This document shows positions 24,256 through 35,000 of a stretch of 64,000 nucleotides of DNA, in pieces (position 1 is the first letter of the stretch; each line of letters begins with the position of its first letter). The stretch is taken from contig FXYJ02000001.1 of the NCBI GenBank assembly GCA_900184925.1, positions 1-64,000 on the forward strand, written 5' to 3'. The notes below the pieces were generated by a model, which saw only the letters and a program-made list of their open reading frames with translations, had not been told where the DNA came from and did not search any database. The position numbers and the translations under genes were made by a program. This DNA comes from Ruminococcaceae bacterium HV4-5-B5C. GTDB lineage: Bacteria; Bacillota; Clostridia; Oscillospirales; Acutalibacteraceae.

Positions 24256-25118
24256 CCCTTCAGCTTTCCGGCCGCGGCCATTCCGGTCGGCGTAGCGGCA
24301 AGGCCGCCTTCGCCGGTTTCGCGCAGGGAGCACGGCATCGCTTCGCCCACGGAGCGCATCGCGTCGATTACTTCGTCTGCCGGGATGCGGCTTGTAATTC
24401 CAGCGAGCGCCATGTCTGCGCAGCTTACCGCGTTCACCGCGCCCACAACGTTGCGTTTGACGCAGGGAATTTCCACAAGGCCAGCCACGGGGTCGCAGAC
24501 GAGGCCCATCAGGTTCATCAGAGCCATTGCACATGCGTCGGCACTCATTTCCGGAGTGCCGTTTTTTATGCTGACAAGAGCCGCGGCCGCCATGGCGGAG
24601 GCCGATCCGATTTCCGCCTGACATCCGCCTTCCGCGCCCGAAATGGAAGCCCGTGCGGCGATGACCTGCCCAAAGCCGGCGGCAACAAAAAGAGACTGAA
24701 CGATGGTCTCGTCCTGCAGCCCCCCGCGTTCCGCCAGCGGGATCAGTACGGCGGGGAGAACGCCGCAGGAACCGGCGGTCGGCGCGGCAACAATTCGTTT
24801 CATGCAGGCGTTGCTCTCTCCCATACTCAGCGCTTCGGCAATGATACGGTCGAGAAAACTCCCGCCGATGGAGGTTTCCGCCCCGAATGTTCGCATTTTT
24901 GCTCCGTCCCCTCCTACGAGGCCACTTGCCGAGTGCGCTTCGGGACTGTACCGGGAGCTTGCCGACTTCATGGCGTCCCAGAGGGCAGCCATCTGCCGGA
25001 AAGAGGCTTCTCGGTTGACGCCCCGGTCTTTGCAGTCGTCCTCCAGAATGGCCTCCCAGAGGGGCAGACCCTGCATGCTGGCTGTTTTCAGAATGCCGGT
25101 GACAGATGTGAATGCCAT
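24252..25118 (-). CDS. sdaAA: L-serine dehydratase, iron-sulfur-dependent, alpha subunit
   Basis: The alpha subunit converts L-serine to pyruvate and ammonia together with SdaAB, using a [4Fe-4S] cluster whose open iron binds the substrate hydroxyl. The protein (288 residues, normal) has AAPTAGSCGVLPAVL, SGAEGGCQAEIGSASAM and GLVCDPVAGLVEIPCVKRN, which supply the cluster cysteines (C of GSCG, GGCQ, VCDP) and the conserved E/N substrate residues. The ATG at 25118 is used; the in-frame extension to 25232 overlaps sdaAB and has no family similarity. It lies 20 bases after sdaAB in one operon. The role is serine catabolism for energy and pyruvate, common in amino-acid-fermenting clostridia. Confidence 0.96.
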   Translation of the reverse strand: MAFTSVTGILKTASMQGLPLWEAILEDDCKDRGVNREASFRQMAALWDAMKSASSRYSPEAHSASGLVGGDGAKMRTFGAETSIGGSFLDRIIAEALSMGESNACMKRIVAAPTAGSCGVLPAVLIPLAERGGLQDETIVQSLFVAAGFGQVIAARASISGAEGGCQAEIGSASAMAAAALVSIKNGTPEMSADACAMALMNLMGLVCDPVAGLVEIPCVKRNVVGAVNAVSCADMALAGITSRIPADEVIDAMRSVGEAMPCSLRETGEGGLAATPTGMAAAGKLKG

Positions 25119-25138
25119 GTCGTTTCTCCTTCCGTCCT

Positions 25139-25804
25139 TCAGTCGTCGCCGATGTTCAGGTAAGTGATTTTCAGGATTCCGTCCATTTTTGAGAGCGATT
25201 CGAGAGGTGCTTTCGGGATCGGCTGGTCGCATTCGAGCACCATGACCGCGTAGCCGCCCCGCACATTGCGGTAAAGCTGCATCGTGGCAATATTCACGTT
25301 ATAGCGGGCAAGAAGAAACGTCACTTCGGAGACGTGGCCCGGCTGGTCCATATTGTGCACAACAAGCGTGGGGCAGTCCCCGGAAAAGTTTGTTTCGATT
25401 CCGTCGAGACGGCAGATTTTGATACGCCCGCCGCCGAGTGAGGACGCCTCAACCTCCAGCATCCTGCCGCCTTCGCCTTTTACCCGAAGCACGGCCGTGT
25501 TTGGGTGAACGTTTCTCAGCGAAGCGGTGCCGATGCTGACGGCAAGCCCTTCTTCCTCCGCGGCTTCGAGGCTGTTGGGGATGCGCTCGTCGTCGGGCTT
25601 CATGCCGAGAAGGCCTGCCACAAGAGCACGGTCGGTGCCGTGCCCTTTCCCGGTTGCTGCGAACGAACCGTACAGCAGAAGCTCCGCCTCCACCGGCTTT
25701 TCTCCGAGCAGCTTTCTTGTAATCAGTCCAATCCGGACGGCACCCGCCGTATGGGAACTGGAGGGGCCGACCATTACCGGGCCCATAATATCAAAAATAC
25801 CCAC
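25139..25804 (-). CDS. sdaAB: L-serine dehydratase, iron-sulfur-dependent, beta subunit
   Basis: The beta subunit partners SdaAA. Residues 1-140 form the SDH_beta domain ([48 protein letters not shown]), and residues 150-221 an ACT domain ([34 protein letters not shown]) that binds serine as a regulatory ligand in Gram-positive enzymes. The length of 221 is typical. It is the first gene of the sdaAB-sdaAA operon. Codon use and GC fit the core region. Confidence 0.96.
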   Translation of the reverse strand: MGIFDIMGPVMVGPSSSHTAGAVRIGLITRKLLGEKPVEAELLLYGSFAATGKGHGTDRALVAGLLGMKPDDERIPNSLEAAEEEGLAVSIGTASLRNVHPNTAVLRVKGEGGRMLEVEASSLGGGRIKICRLDGIETNFSGDCPTLVVHNMDQPGHVSEVTFLLARYNVNIATMQLYRNVRGGYAVMVLECDQPIPKAPLESLSKMDGILKITYLNIGDD

Positions 25805-26025
25805 AAATTCACCCAGCCTGTTCCGGCTTTCCTTTCTTTTGCATCGCCGCGCTTTGTCTGCCCTATTTTAGGCCAACAGCCGAACAATTTCAAGCAGTCA
25901 GCCGGAAACGAGGATTAAATTTTCTTTTCCGCGCTTTTTCCATCTTTATTAATGTTTGCGACGCGGTTGCCTTTTTCAGGGAAACCCGGCGACACGCAGC
26001 ATCAAAAAAACAGGAGGGATTCAGA

Positions 26026-26346
26026 ATGATTATTACGACAACACCGTCTGTAGAGGGAAAACACATCACAAGGTATTATGGCATCGTTTGCGGGGAAGTG
26101 GTTGCGGGCGTCGACTTCGTCCGTGATTTCGCGGCTGGCCTCAGCAACTTTTTCGGCGGGCGCTCCGGCTCTTATGAGGATGAACTGATCAAGGCGAGGG
26201 AAGAGGCAATCAACGAAATGGGAAGCCGGGCTGATGTGCTGGGAGCCAATGCCGTTGTGGGGGTGAAACTGGATTATGAAGTTCTCGGAACGAACAACGG
26301 TATGCTGATGGTGTCGGCTTCCGGCACCGCCGTCCGTTTGGAATAA
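26026..26346 (+). CDS. ybjQ: YbjQ/UPF0145 family protein
   Basis: The 106-residue protein has the family layout: [61 protein letters not shown], and [20 protein letters not shown]. YbjQ proteins form pentamers and have been called heavy-metal-binding, but their function is not settled. An AGGAGGG site precedes the ATG. It is a single gene upstream of the carboxypeptidase gene, 90 bases away. Confidence 0.92.
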   Translation: MIITTTPSVEGKHITRYYGIVCGEVVAGVDFVRDFAAGLSNFFGGRSGSYEDELIKAREEAINEMGSRADVLGANAVVGVKLDYEVLGTNNGMLMVSASGTAVRLE

Positions 26347-26436
26347 GATCTCCGGAAAGCTGCAAAAATCATCTGCTGACCGCATGAAACGAATAAAATT
26401 CCCCGATACTATCTTTAACCGGATAGGGGGGATTTT

Positions 26437-27234
26437 ATGAAAAAACAGACGATTCTTCACGGCGCCGCCTATGTCCTTCTGGTTGTCGGCGGAGTTGCCG
26501 TAAGCACTTTTCTTCTTTCTGCCGCCTACGACGCAGGCGTACGTTCCGGGCAGCCTTCCGCCGCGGTTCCGGTGAAGGCTGCCCGCAGTGTTTCCGCTGT
26601 GTCTTCCCGTGCTTCTTCCGCCCCAAAAATCCCGTCCTCCGCGGTATCCGCCGTCCAGACGGCCGGGCAGGGGATTCAGGAGCACGACCTTGTGCTGGTG
26701 GGGCCGGATCATCCGCTTCCGTCGTGGTATCAGCCGGACCTCACGGAGGTGTCCGGCGTGAAAATGGACAAGTCCGTCGTCCAGCCTTTCACCGCGATGC
26801 GGACGGACGCGTCGGCAAACAACATTTCACTCTGGATCTCTTCTGCATACCGCGACGATGCGCTGCAGAGCAGCCTCTTTGAGCGAGAGGTGGAGGAGTA
26901 CACGAAAACCTGCCCGACTTACTCGGACGCCGTCTCCGCCGCAGAAAAATCCGTGGCAAAGCCCGGGTGCAGCGAGCACGCGACCGGGCTTGCAGTCGAC
27001 CTTAACGGCGTGGAGGATAACTTTGACACGACTCCCGCGTCCCTATGGCTCCAGAACCATGCGCAGGACTACGGCTTTATCCTCCGCTACCCGAAGGATA
27101 AGCAGGACATCACCAAGATTAAGTATGAGCCGTGGCATTACCGGTATGTCGGTGTGGAGGCCGCGAAGGCCATGAAACAGTCTGGGCAGTGCCTGGAGGA
27201 ATATGAGGCCTCGAAAACGCAATCCTCTCGTTGA
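26437..27234 (+). CDS. D-alanyl-D-alanine carboxypeptidase, M15B/VanY family
   Basis: The 265-residue enzyme should trim the last D-Ala from peptidoglycan stem peptides outside the membrane. A single N-terminal helix (LHGAAYVLLVVGGVAVSTFLLSA) acts as signal or anchor, followed by a Ser/Ala/Pro-rich linker (about residues 35-80). The catalytic domain has LWISSAYRDDALQSSLF, GCSEHATGLAVDLNG (H and D zinc ligands, SxHxxGxAxD) and EPWHYRYVG (catalytic E and zinc H), the LAS-peptidase pattern. The length and anchor resemble DacB/VanY-type proteins of Gram-positive bacteria. No van resistance genes are nearby, so a cell-wall maintenance role is likely. Confidence 0.93.
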   Translation: MKKQTILHGAAYVLLVVGGVAVSTFLLSAAYDAGVRSGQPSAAVPVKAARSVSAVSSRASSAPKIPSSAVSAVQTAGQGIQEHDLVLVGPDHPLPSWYQPDLTEVSGVKMDKSVVQPFTAMRTDASANNISLWISSAYRDDALQSSLFEREVEEYTKTCPTYSDAVSAAEKSVAKPGCSEHATGLAVDLNGVEDNFDTTPASLWLQNHAQDYGFILRYPKDKQDITKIKYEPWHYRYVGVEAAKAMKQSGQCLEEYEASKTQSSR

Positions 27235-27259
27235 TTATCCCGCCTGAATTTGGTATAAT
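27231..27259 (+). promoter_or_regulatory. Promoter upstream of gltX
   Basis: TTGATT, 17 bases, TATAAT (27254-27259): a near-consensus SigA promoter that starts within the stop codon of the carboxypeptidase gene. Confidence 0.7.
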
Positions 27260-27312
27260 TAACAATACGGCATTTGCCGGGAATCATTGAGAAAATGTCA
27301 GGAGGGGGATTC

Positions 27313-28773
27313 ATGCCGGAGAGGATTCGGACAAGGTTCGCCCCGAGCCCGACGGGCTTTATGCACGTCGGCAACTTGAGGACCGCGCTTTTTGAATATC
27401 TGATCGCGAAATCCAACGGGGGAGATTTTATCCTCCGCATCGAGGATACCGACCGCGAACGCTATGTGGAGGGCGCCGTCGGCGTGATCTACAACACGCT
27501 GAAGCAGGTCGGCCTGAAGCACGACGAAGGGCCGGACGTCGGCGGGTCTTACGGCCCCTATGTCCAGAGTGAGCGCAAGGGCCTTTATGCAGAATACGCG
27601 GAGCAGCTCGTGAGAGAAGGCAGGGCATACTACTGCTTCTGCACGAAGGAACGGCTTGATGCGCTGCACGAAAGCAAAGGCGAAAACGGCGGCGGATATG
27701 ACCGCCACTGCCGCGATCTTCCGGCTGAAGAGGTAGAACGTCTGCTTGCGGAGGGCACGCCGCACGTCATCCGCCAGAAGATGCCGACAGAAGGCTCCAC
27801 AACCTTTGACGACGTGGTTTACGGGCCGATCACCATTGAAAACAAGGAACTGGAAGACCAGGTCCTGCTCAAGTCAGACGGCTACCCGACGTACAATTTC
27901 GCGAACGTCATCGACGACCATCTGATGAAGATCACTCACGTCGTCCGCGGGTGTGAATACCTCACTTCGACACCGAAATACAAACTGCTCTACGAAGCGT
28001 TTGGGTGGGATGTGCCGACGTATGTCCACCTGCCGCTGATCATGGGCAAAAACCCGGACGGAACCGTTTCAAAGCTCTCGAAGCGCCACGGCTCCACCGG
28101 ATTTGCCGACCTTGTGAACGACGGATACCTGCCGGAAGTGATTGTGAACTACATAGCGCTTCTGGGCTGGTGCCCCAAAGACAACCGCGAGATTTTCACG
28201 CTGGACGAGCTGGCGGAGAATTTCTCAATCAGCGGCATCAGCAAGTCGCCTGCCGTGTTCGACTATGAAAAGCTGCAGTGGCTCAACGGTGAATATCTTC
28301 GCGCTATGGCGCCGGAGGAGTTTACCCGCCTCGCCATGCCGTATTACCGGGCTGTGTTCCCCGACGGCGAACGTCCGTGGAAAGTGCTGACGGCCATTCT
28401 TCAGCAGCGCGTGACGCGTCTGACGGAGATTCCGGGAATGCTCGGCTTTTTCTGCGATCTTCCGGATTATGCGGCGGAGCTGTTCGTGAACAAGAAGAGC
28501 AAGACGACGCTTGAGAACTCGGCGGATATGCTGAAGGCTGCGCTTCCGGTTCTGGAAAGTCTGCCGGAATGGACGCTCGACGCGATCCACGACTCCATGA
28601 TGGAACTGGTGCCGAAGCTCGGGGTGAAGAACGGTACGCTGTTGTGGCCGGTCCGCATCGCGGCAGCCGGGCAGACCGTGACGCCGGGCGGCGCGTTTGA
28701 AATCCTCTGTATCCTCGGAAGGGAAGAATCCCTCAGGCGGCTGAATCTGGGACTGAAAAAATTAGGAGCGTAA
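27313..28773 (+). CDS. gltX: Glutamate--tRNA ligase
   Basis: GltX charges tRNA-Glu, and in many Firmicutes also tRNA-Gln. The 486-residue protein begins RIRTRFAPSPTGFMHVGNLRTALF, where HVGN is the class I HIGH motif, and has VSKLSKRHGS, the KMSKS loop. FVNDGYLPEVIVNYIALLGW and YDYEKLQWLNGEYLR-type segments match the anticodon-side domain. The ATG at 27313 is chosen for its AGGAGGGGG site; an extension to 27274 lacks one. It sits 12 bases before glnS. Having a glnS gene beside it means this organism likely does not depend on transamidation for Gln-tRNA. Confidence 0.97.
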   Translation: MPERIRTRFAPSPTGFMHVGNLRTALFEYLIAKSNGGDFILRIEDTDRERYVEGAVGVIYNTLKQVGLKHDEGPDVGGSYGPYVQSERKGLYAEYAEQLVREGRAYYCFCTKERLDALHESKGENGGGYDRHCRDLPAEEVERLLAEGTPHVIRQKMPTEGSTTFDDVVYGPITIENKELEDQVLLKSDGYPTYNFANVIDDHLMKITHVVRGCEYLTSTPKYKLLYEAFGWDVPTYVHLPLIMGKNPDGTVSKLSKRHGSTGFADLVNDGYLPEVIVNYIALLGWCPKDNREIFTLDELAENFSISGISKSPAVFDYEKLQWLNGEYLRAMAPEEFTRLAMPYYRAVFPDGERPWKVLTAILQQRVTRLTEIPGMLGFFCDLPDYAAELFVNKKSKTTLENSADMLKAALPVLESLPEWTLDAIHDSMMELVPKLGVKNGTLLWPVRIAAAGQTVTPGGAFEILCILGREESLRRLNLGLKKLGA

Positions 28774-28785
28774 GGAGCCTGCATA

Positions 28786-30468
28786 ATGAGCGACGAGATC
28801 GTTACAAGCGGAGCCGGCGAAGGTTCCGGAAACTTTATCCATACCTTTATTGAAGAGGATACCGCGCCCGGCGGAAAATTTGAAGGAAAACGCGTGCATA
28901 CCCGTTTTCCTCCGGAGCCGAACGGATACCTGCATATCGGCCACGCAAAAGCCGTCTGCATTGATTTTGGCACGGCGGAAAAATTCGGCGGCCTGTGCAA
29001 TCTGCGCATGGACGACACGAACCCGACAAAGGAAGATGAGGAGTATGTCGACGCCATCAAGGAAGATATCCAATGGCTCGGCTTCCACTGGGACGACCGT
29101 TTCTTCTATGCTTCCGACTACTTCCCGAAAATGTACGAGCTTGCCGAAAGCCTGATTCAGCGCGGTCTTGCCTATGTGTGTGAGCTTTCCGCCGACAAGA
29201 TGCGCGAGTATCGCGGCGATCTGACACACCCGGCCGTCAGCCCGTACCGCGACCGTCCGGCGGAAGAAAGCCTTGACCTGTTCCGGCGCATGCGGGCGGA
29301 CGAGTTTGAAGACGGCCGCATGACGCTCCGCGCAAAGATCGACCTCGCCTCCGGCAACTTTAATATGCGCGACCCGGTTATTTACCGCATTAACCATCTG
29401 CCGCATCACCGCACCGGAACAACATGGTGCATTTACCCGATGTACGATTTCGCTCACCCGATTGAAGACGCCATCGAGGGTGTGACACATTCGCTCTGCT
29501 CACTGGAGTTCGAAGATCACCGCCCGCTTTATGACTGGGTCATCGAACATGTCGACCTTCCGGCAAAGCCCCGCCAGATCGAGTTTGCCCGCCTTAATAT
29601 CAACAACACCGTCATGAGCAAGCGCAAGCTTCGCAAGCTTGTTGAGGACGGATATGTTTCCGGCTGGGACGACCCGCGCATGCCCACACTTTCGGGCCTC
29701 CGCCGCCGCGGGTACACACCTGCCTCCATCCGGGATTTCTGCGAACGCATCGGCGTGGCGAAGGTCAACAGCGTTGTGGATTACGCGCTGCTTGAGCACT
29801 GCCTGCGCGAGGACCTGAACGAACACGCCCGCCGCGCTATGACCGTTCTCGACCCGGTGAAGCTCGTTCTCACAAATTATCCGGAGGGCAAAACCGAGAC
29901 CTTTGAAATGGAAAACAATCCCCAAAAACCGGAAGACGGAACGCACAGCGTCGCGTTTTCCCGCGAACTGTGGATTGAGCGCGAGGATTTTATGGAAGTC
30001 CCCGCCAAGAAATATTTCCGCCTGTTCCCCGGCAACGAGGTCCGTCTCAAGACGGCTTATGTCGTCAAATGCACCGGGTGTGAAAAGGACGCCGAAGGCA
30101 ACGTCACAACGGTTTACGCGGAATACGACCCTGAGACGCGGGGCGGCAATACGCCGGACGGCCGCAAGGTGAAAAGCACCATCCACTGGGTGGATGCCAC
30201 AACCGCTGCCGACGCGGAAATTCGCCTGTACGACCGCCTCTTCACCGTGCCGGACCCCGAAGCGGGAGATTACATTGACGAACTGAACCCAGACTCCCTG
30301 ATCGTCTTGAAAGGCTGCAAAATGGAACCGTGGCTTGCAGGGGCAGAGAAGAACGAGTCGTTCCAGTTCCTGCGCGAGGGTTATTTCTGCGCGGACAACC
30401 GCGATTTCACGCCGGAGCATCCGGTCTTCAACCGTTCCGTTTCGCTGAAGGACGGTTTCAAAAAGTAG
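28786..30468 (+). CDS. glnS: Glutamine--tRNA ligase
   Basis: GlnS directly charges tRNA-Gln with glutamine. The protein (560 residues) has GYLHIGHAKAVC (HIGH motif, about residues 46-57), RMDDTNPTKEDEEYVDAI, NINNTVMSKRKLRKLV (KMSKS-like MSKR) and the C-terminal beta-barrel anticodon domain (WIEREDFMEVPAKKYFRLFPGNEVRLK). GlnS is not universal in Firmicutes; it was acquired in some clostridial lines, so its tandem position with gltX is informative. A GGAGCC site precedes the ATG. A strong terminator follows at 30486. Confidence 0.97.
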   Translation: MSDEIVTSGAGEGSGNFIHTFIEEDTAPGGKFEGKRVHTRFPPEPNGYLHIGHAKAVCIDFGTAEKFGGLCNLRMDDTNPTKEDEEYVDAIKEDIQWLGFHWDDRFFYASDYFPKMYELAESLIQRGLAYVCELSADKMREYRGDLTHPAVSPYRDRPAEESLDLFRRMRADEFEDGRMTLRAKIDLASGNFNMRDPVIYRINHLPHHRTGTTWCIYPMYDFAHPIEDAIEGVTHSLCSLEFEDHRPLYDWVIEHVDLPAKPRQIEFARLNINNTVMSKRKLRKLVEDGYVSGWDDPRMPTLSGLRRRGYTPASIRDFCERIGVAKVNSVVDYALLEHCLREDLNEHARRAMTVLDPVKLVLTNYPEGKTETFEMENNPQKPEDGTHSVAFSRELWIEREDFMEVPAKKYFRLFPGNEVRLKTAYVVKCTGCEKDAEGNVTTVYAEYDPETRGGNTPDGRKVKSTIHWVDATTAADAEIRLYDRLFTVPDPEAGDYIDELNPDSLIVLKGCKMEPWLAGAEKNESFQFLREGYFCADNRDFTPEHPVFNRSVSLKDGFKK

Positions 30469-30485
30469 ATCTCGATTGCATAACA

Positions 30486-30514
30486 GAGAGCGCCCGGCAT
30501 TGCCGGGCGCTCTC
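30486..30514. terminator. Terminator after glnS
   Basis: GAGAGCGCCCGGC-ATT-GCCGGGCGCTCTC, 13-bp perfect arms, followed by TTGCGTTCGTTTTTTG. Confidence 0.85.
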
Positions 30515-30606
30515 TTGCGTTCGTTTTTTGTTTCAGCGCCTTGCCGCTTTAATGAAAAAACCGTTTCTATGTAAAGCTGTCGGTCAGAGTTGCGCGAAGC
30601 AGCTTT

Positions 30607-31116
30607 TCACTCCGCCTTTGCCAGCGCTGCCTGATATGCCGCCTCAGTGACACCGTCAAAGCAGACCATCGTCACCTCGCGGACCGCCGCGGACGTTTTG
30701 AGGAATCCGGTGATTTCCCGTACGGCGATGGCGGCTGCCCGGTCGAGCGGAAAGCGGTAGACTCCGGTGCTGATGGAGGGGAACGCAACCGTCCTGCAGC
30801 CGTTTTCCTCGGCAAGCCGCAGGCAGCTCCGGTAGCAGGAGGCGAGAAGGGCCTCCTCGCCGGAGTTACCGCCTTGCCACACCGGCCCCGGCGTGTGAAT
30901 AACATAGTTCGCGGGCAGCCGGTAGCCTGCCGTGATTTTTGCCTGACCGGTTTCGCATCCGTGCAGCGCGCGGCACTCCGCCAGCAGCTCAGGCCCCGCC
31001 GCGCGGTGGATCGCGCCGTCGACCCCGCCTCCGCCGAGAAGCGAGGTGTTTGCGGCATTTACGATGGCGTCGGCCCTGAAAGTGGTGATATCCCCTCTTA
31101 CGACTGAAAAGCCCAT
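30607..31116 (-). CDS. Macrodomain protein (ADP-ribosylglycohydrolase, MacroD/YmdB-like)
   Basis: The 169-residue protein is almost entirely a macro domain. [29 protein letters not shown] (about residues 15-43) is the ADP-ribose-binding loop with the conserved N-A-A-N and GGGGVDxAIHxAAG, and [16 protein letters not shown] is the second phosphate loop. Family members remove ADP-ribose from proteins or hydrolyse O-acetyl-ADP-ribose. The start at 31116 is preceded by AAAAGGAGAAGTC. It is followed, on the same strand and upstream, by the AAA ATPase gene. It could in principle counter ADP-ribosylation, but it is 30 kb from the putative ADP-ribosyltransferase, and no link is shown. Confidence 0.93.
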   Translation of the reverse strand: MGFSVVRGDITTFRADAIVNAANTSLLGGGGVDGAIHRAAGPELLAECRALHGCETGQAKITAGYRLPANYVIHTPGPVWQGGNSGEEALLASCYRSCLRLAEENGCRTVAFPSISTGVYRFPLDRAAAIAVREITGFLKTSAAVREVTMVCFDGVTEAAYQAALAKAE

Positions 31117-31159
31117 CTGACTTCTCCTTTTGAACGGCTGTCCGCACATTCCTTTTGAC

Positions 31160-31921
31160 TTAGTCTGCTGGCGGATGTTCTTCCAACAGATAGCGAAGCA
31201 TCCGCTCCGGATCTTCGAGAAAGCTTCGGGTCAGCCGATAGTGTTCTGTTTCACGGTAGTCTACGGCACGGATACCGTCTTCCGTCAGCTCATATACCAC
31301 AGCGCCGGGGTACGCCATTAGGATGGGCGAATGGGTGGCAATAATGAACTGCGAATGCTTTTGCACAAGGTCGTGGATGCGGGCCAGCAGTGTCATCAGG
31401 CGGTTGGGCGATAATGCTGCCTCAGGTTCGTCAAGCAGATAGAGCCCTTCGCCGCCAAACCGGTTTTCAATGAGTGCCAGAAAACTTTCACCGTGAGACT
31501 GTGCATGCAGCGACAGACCGCCGTAGCTTTTGATAATCGGCGGAACGTCATACGGTTCACTGTCCAGGTCGTCGATATTGCTGGCAAGATTATAAAAACT
31601 CTCCGCCCGCAGAAAGAAGCCGTCCTTCGGGTGGGCGCGCCGGGCAACAGTCAGGTAGCGGTACAGTTCCGAGTGGGTTGCGCGGGTGGAGAAGGTGAAG
31701 TTTCGGCTGCCGCCCTCCGCGTTGAAACCCGCGGCTATGGCAATTGCTTCGAGCAGAGTAGACTTTCCCGTGCCGTTTTCCCCTACCAGAAAAGTGACGG
31801 GCTTTTCAAACGCAAGCCCGCCCTGCCGGGCAAGGTTCCGCACCGCCGGAAGTCGGGTCAGGTACGAATCCGCAGGCAATGGCTTCTTGATTTTCACACT
31901 GCAGATAAAATTCCCGTCCAT
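31160..31921 (-). CDS. AAA family ATPase (AAA_15/AAA_21-type ABC-like ATPase)
   Basis: The 253-residue protein is a single compact P-loop ATPase. [31 protein letters not shown] is Walker [15 protein letters not shown] is the signature-like S-H-GE region, [12 protein letters not shown] is Walker B and [21 protein letters not shown] is the H-switch. This matches the stand-alone AAA_15/21 family related to RecF and Rad50 heads. Such proteins are found in defence operons (with nucleases) and as lone genes; here no nuclease partner is adjacent. The ATG at 31921 is used; a longer start at 31966 has no ribosome site. It precedes the macrodomain gene by 43 bases. Confidence 0.9.
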   Translation of the reverse strand: MDGNFICSVKIKKPLPADSYLTRLPAVRNLARQGGLAFEKPVTFLVGENGTGKSTLLEAIAIAAGFNAEGGSRNFTFSTRATHSELYRYLTVARRAHPKDGFFLRAESFYNLASNIDDLDSEPYDVPPIIKSYGGLSLHAQSHGESFLALIENRFGGEGLYLLDEPEAALSPNRLMTLLARIHDLVQKHSQFIIATHSPILMAYPGAVVYELTEDGIRAVDYRETEHYRLTRSFLEDPERMLRYLLEEHPPAD

Positions 31922-32029
31922 ACAATCACCCGACCTTATTATATCGCGCCATGTCTGTGGGTGCAAAGGATGATCGTAGATTTTATGCCGGAAGATACGA
32001 ATTCGGCTTTTGAAAAATCGGCGGAAAGA

Positions 32030-32066
32030 GGGAGGGCCTGTCGTTCAATGGACGGCAGGCCCTCCC
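32030..32066. terminator. Terminator between the ATPase gene and the GH16 gene
   Basis: GGGAGGGCCTGTCGT pairs with ACGGCAGGCCCTCCC (one wobble). It lies 24 bases after the GH16 stop on the minus strand, so it most likely terminates that gene. Confidence 0.75.
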
Positions 32067-32089
32067 CGCGATGGTGAAGGTCAACTGGG

Positions 32090-35000
32090 CTACTGTTTTA
32101 CAATGCTTACGTCACTGATCTGAATTACGGATGCAGGAGTATCGACGTTTGCAATTTTCCCCATGGAGATAACAAAATCCACGGTGTTTGACGTGTCTTT
32201 GTCAATGGTCAGGGTCTGCTCAATCTGCTGCTCTGTACCGGCGGTCAGAGAAATATCGGCTCCGCCGTACCAGGCATAACCGGCGTTCGGGTCCAGAAGC
32301 GCATATTTTACGGTTCTGGAAGCGTCGGACGTTACCTTGAATTTTACCTTGTAGCTGCAGCCTTTTTCAAAGGTCATACCCTCCTGCTTCAGCTGCACGT
32401 TCCAGTCCTGGTCACCGGGATTGGTAATGGTATAGATCGCTTTCCCCTGCGAGAAATCAGCCGAAGCGGCGCCCGGCGCCGTAATGGCATTTGTCCAGTG
32501 CTGATCCTGCTGGGCAAAGTTTCCGTTTTGAATCAGATCTGTTCCCGAGGGCGTTCCCTGAGGCACTTTTACAAGAGAAAAATCGGACAGTGTGATGGTC
32601 GAAAGCGGCGTTGACTGCCCTGCAATCAGCCCCATTGAAATCACCATTGTGGTGTTGGGGTCTGTGTCCGCGTTCATCGTGAACTCCACCAGAACATCCT
32701 GATCCGTGTTTGCGGCAAGACTGATATCCTGCCCGCCGTACCAGGCGTAGGTGGAACTGAGCATTGCGGCTTTTATGGTTCTTGCCGCGGTGGAGTTTGC
32801 CTTGAACCGCAGCTGATAAGTGCTGCCTTTTTCAAGCTTGAGTCCGTCCTGTTTCAGCTGCACATTCCAGTCCTGGTCACCGGCATTGGTAATGGTGTAG
32901 ATTGCTTTCCCCTGCGAGAAGTCGACCGATGCGGCGCCGGGTGCCGTAACGGCGTTCGTCCAGCTCTGATCTTTCCCGGAGAAGTCCCCGTTTTGGATCA
33001 GGTTCCCGGCAACAGGAGGCGTAGGTGCAGAGACCTCTTCCAGCTTGAGATTATCAATTGTTACGGTGTGTTCCTGCGTGATCTGGATTCCGTCCACCGC
33101 TCCCATTGAAATGCTCAGAATGGTGGCTTTGTCGGTTGATCTCGTCATCTGGAATGTTGTTGAGAAGGTCTGGTAGCTGTTTGTCAGGTCTATTTTCTGA
33201 GACCCGGAATACGGCGTCCAGTCGTTGTCGTTTGTTCCATCCCGCTGCAGTGCGTACATGATCCTTCTGTTCAGGGTGGATTTGGCATCCAGTGTGATTT
33301 TGTACCACTTTCCCTGCTCAAGGGTGACGTTGTTCTGCTTAAGCTGGATTTTCCAGTCCTGATCGCCGGTGTTCTTGATATCCATGCAGAAGGCGTTGTC
33401 TTCATGCAGATTGTCTACACCGTAGCTGACATCGCCCGGAGTATATGCGTAAACATCATAGCCGGTCAGCCCGTTTGAGAAATCTCCGTTTACCAGCATG
33501 GCGTCTTCCTGAACGCGGACGTTGTCGATATGAATTGTTCCCGGCGTTCCAAGCAGGAAGTCGAGCTCCGCTCCGTCCAGACCGTCCGGGGTCGTCAGAG
33601 AATAGCTGTAGGTTTTCTTCGCTGCTGTCAGCGTGGTTTCAAATGTCTGGCCCGCAAGTGTTGACTGAATGGTCTGGCCGCCGTCCGCGTAGGCGTCGAA
33701 GCTCAGAACATACCGTTTCCCTCCGGTAATGGCAACTGCGGCCTGCTTTACAACCACCTGGTCCAGACCGGTGACAGTTCCCGGTACCGTGGCCTCCAAT
33801 TCCCGGACGTTGTTTGTGTTCGTCACGCCGACTTTGGCACCGGTGCAGTGGTTCTCTATGCTCCAGTAACCGAGGCGGTTGTCGCCCTCGTCGAACCCGC
33901 TGTTATAAACGTAATTGCCGTCCGGCAGGACGCTCTTCACTTCCTGCGGGATCGGAACGTCGCCGATCTTCTCCAGCCTGACGTTGGTGATATGGACCGT
34001 GGCCGTGGAGCCCTGATTGCCGAGGTTAAATTCCACCCGGCCGTCGGCGTCGCTGTCATCGGTCATGCCGAAGTCGTACTGATAGGTTTTTGGTGAGGTG
34101 GTCAGCGCCACGCTTGTGTCGGTGAGGTAGCGCTTCCAGCCTTTGTCCGGTGCGGAAATATCCGTGATCATTGTGCGGTCCGCATCCGCGTAGGCGTCAA
34201 ACGACAGCCGGTACTTGTAGCCCTGAGTTATCGGAAGATTTCCCTGAACCAGCTGTACGCTGTAATCCAGATCTCCGGCATTTGTCGTCGAAATGTTCAT
34301 AGAGCGGCCTGAGATATCAGCCGCAGCGTTTCCGCTGCCGGCAAGAAGGAACTTCCAGTTGACGTCGTCGTTCAGGTCTTCCGCAGCTGCGAAATCTCCG
34401 TTATTGACGTAGTTCCCCGTGGAATCCGGGTCTCTCAGCGTCACGGTGCTGATGGGTTTTGTGACGTTTTCGTTGTAGCTGTCCTTCTGATAAACCTTTA
34501 CGTAATCCACGTGCAGTTCGGCGTTGTCCCCAAACCCGGTCGTTGCATCCGGGTTGCCGGGCCAGTCTCCGCCGACCGCCAGATTCAGAATGAGGTAAAA
34601 GGGCTGGTCGAACGGGGCGGGGTAGGTGACCTCCCCAAACCCGGCTTTTTTGGAGAACCAGTCGTTTTCCGTATGGTACAGGTTGCCGTCCACATAAAAG
34701 CGGATTTCATCCGGGTCCCATTCGCAGGAAAACACATGATACTGGCTCGAAAAATCGCCCGAGCTCAGACTGTAGCTTCCCTGACTCTGGGTGTGGGGTT
34801 CCCCGAAGTGAAGCGTGCCGAATGCCTTGTTTGTCTGGTCGCCCAGAACCTCCATGATGTCCATTTCGCCGCATTTCGGCCACTGGCCGTACAGGTTTTC
34901 ATCGGTGGGCATCATCCAGACGGCAGGCAGAAAGCCTTTGCCGCTCGGCACCTTGGCGCGGATCTCAAACTTGCCGTATTTGAAATCGTGCTTCTCTTTT

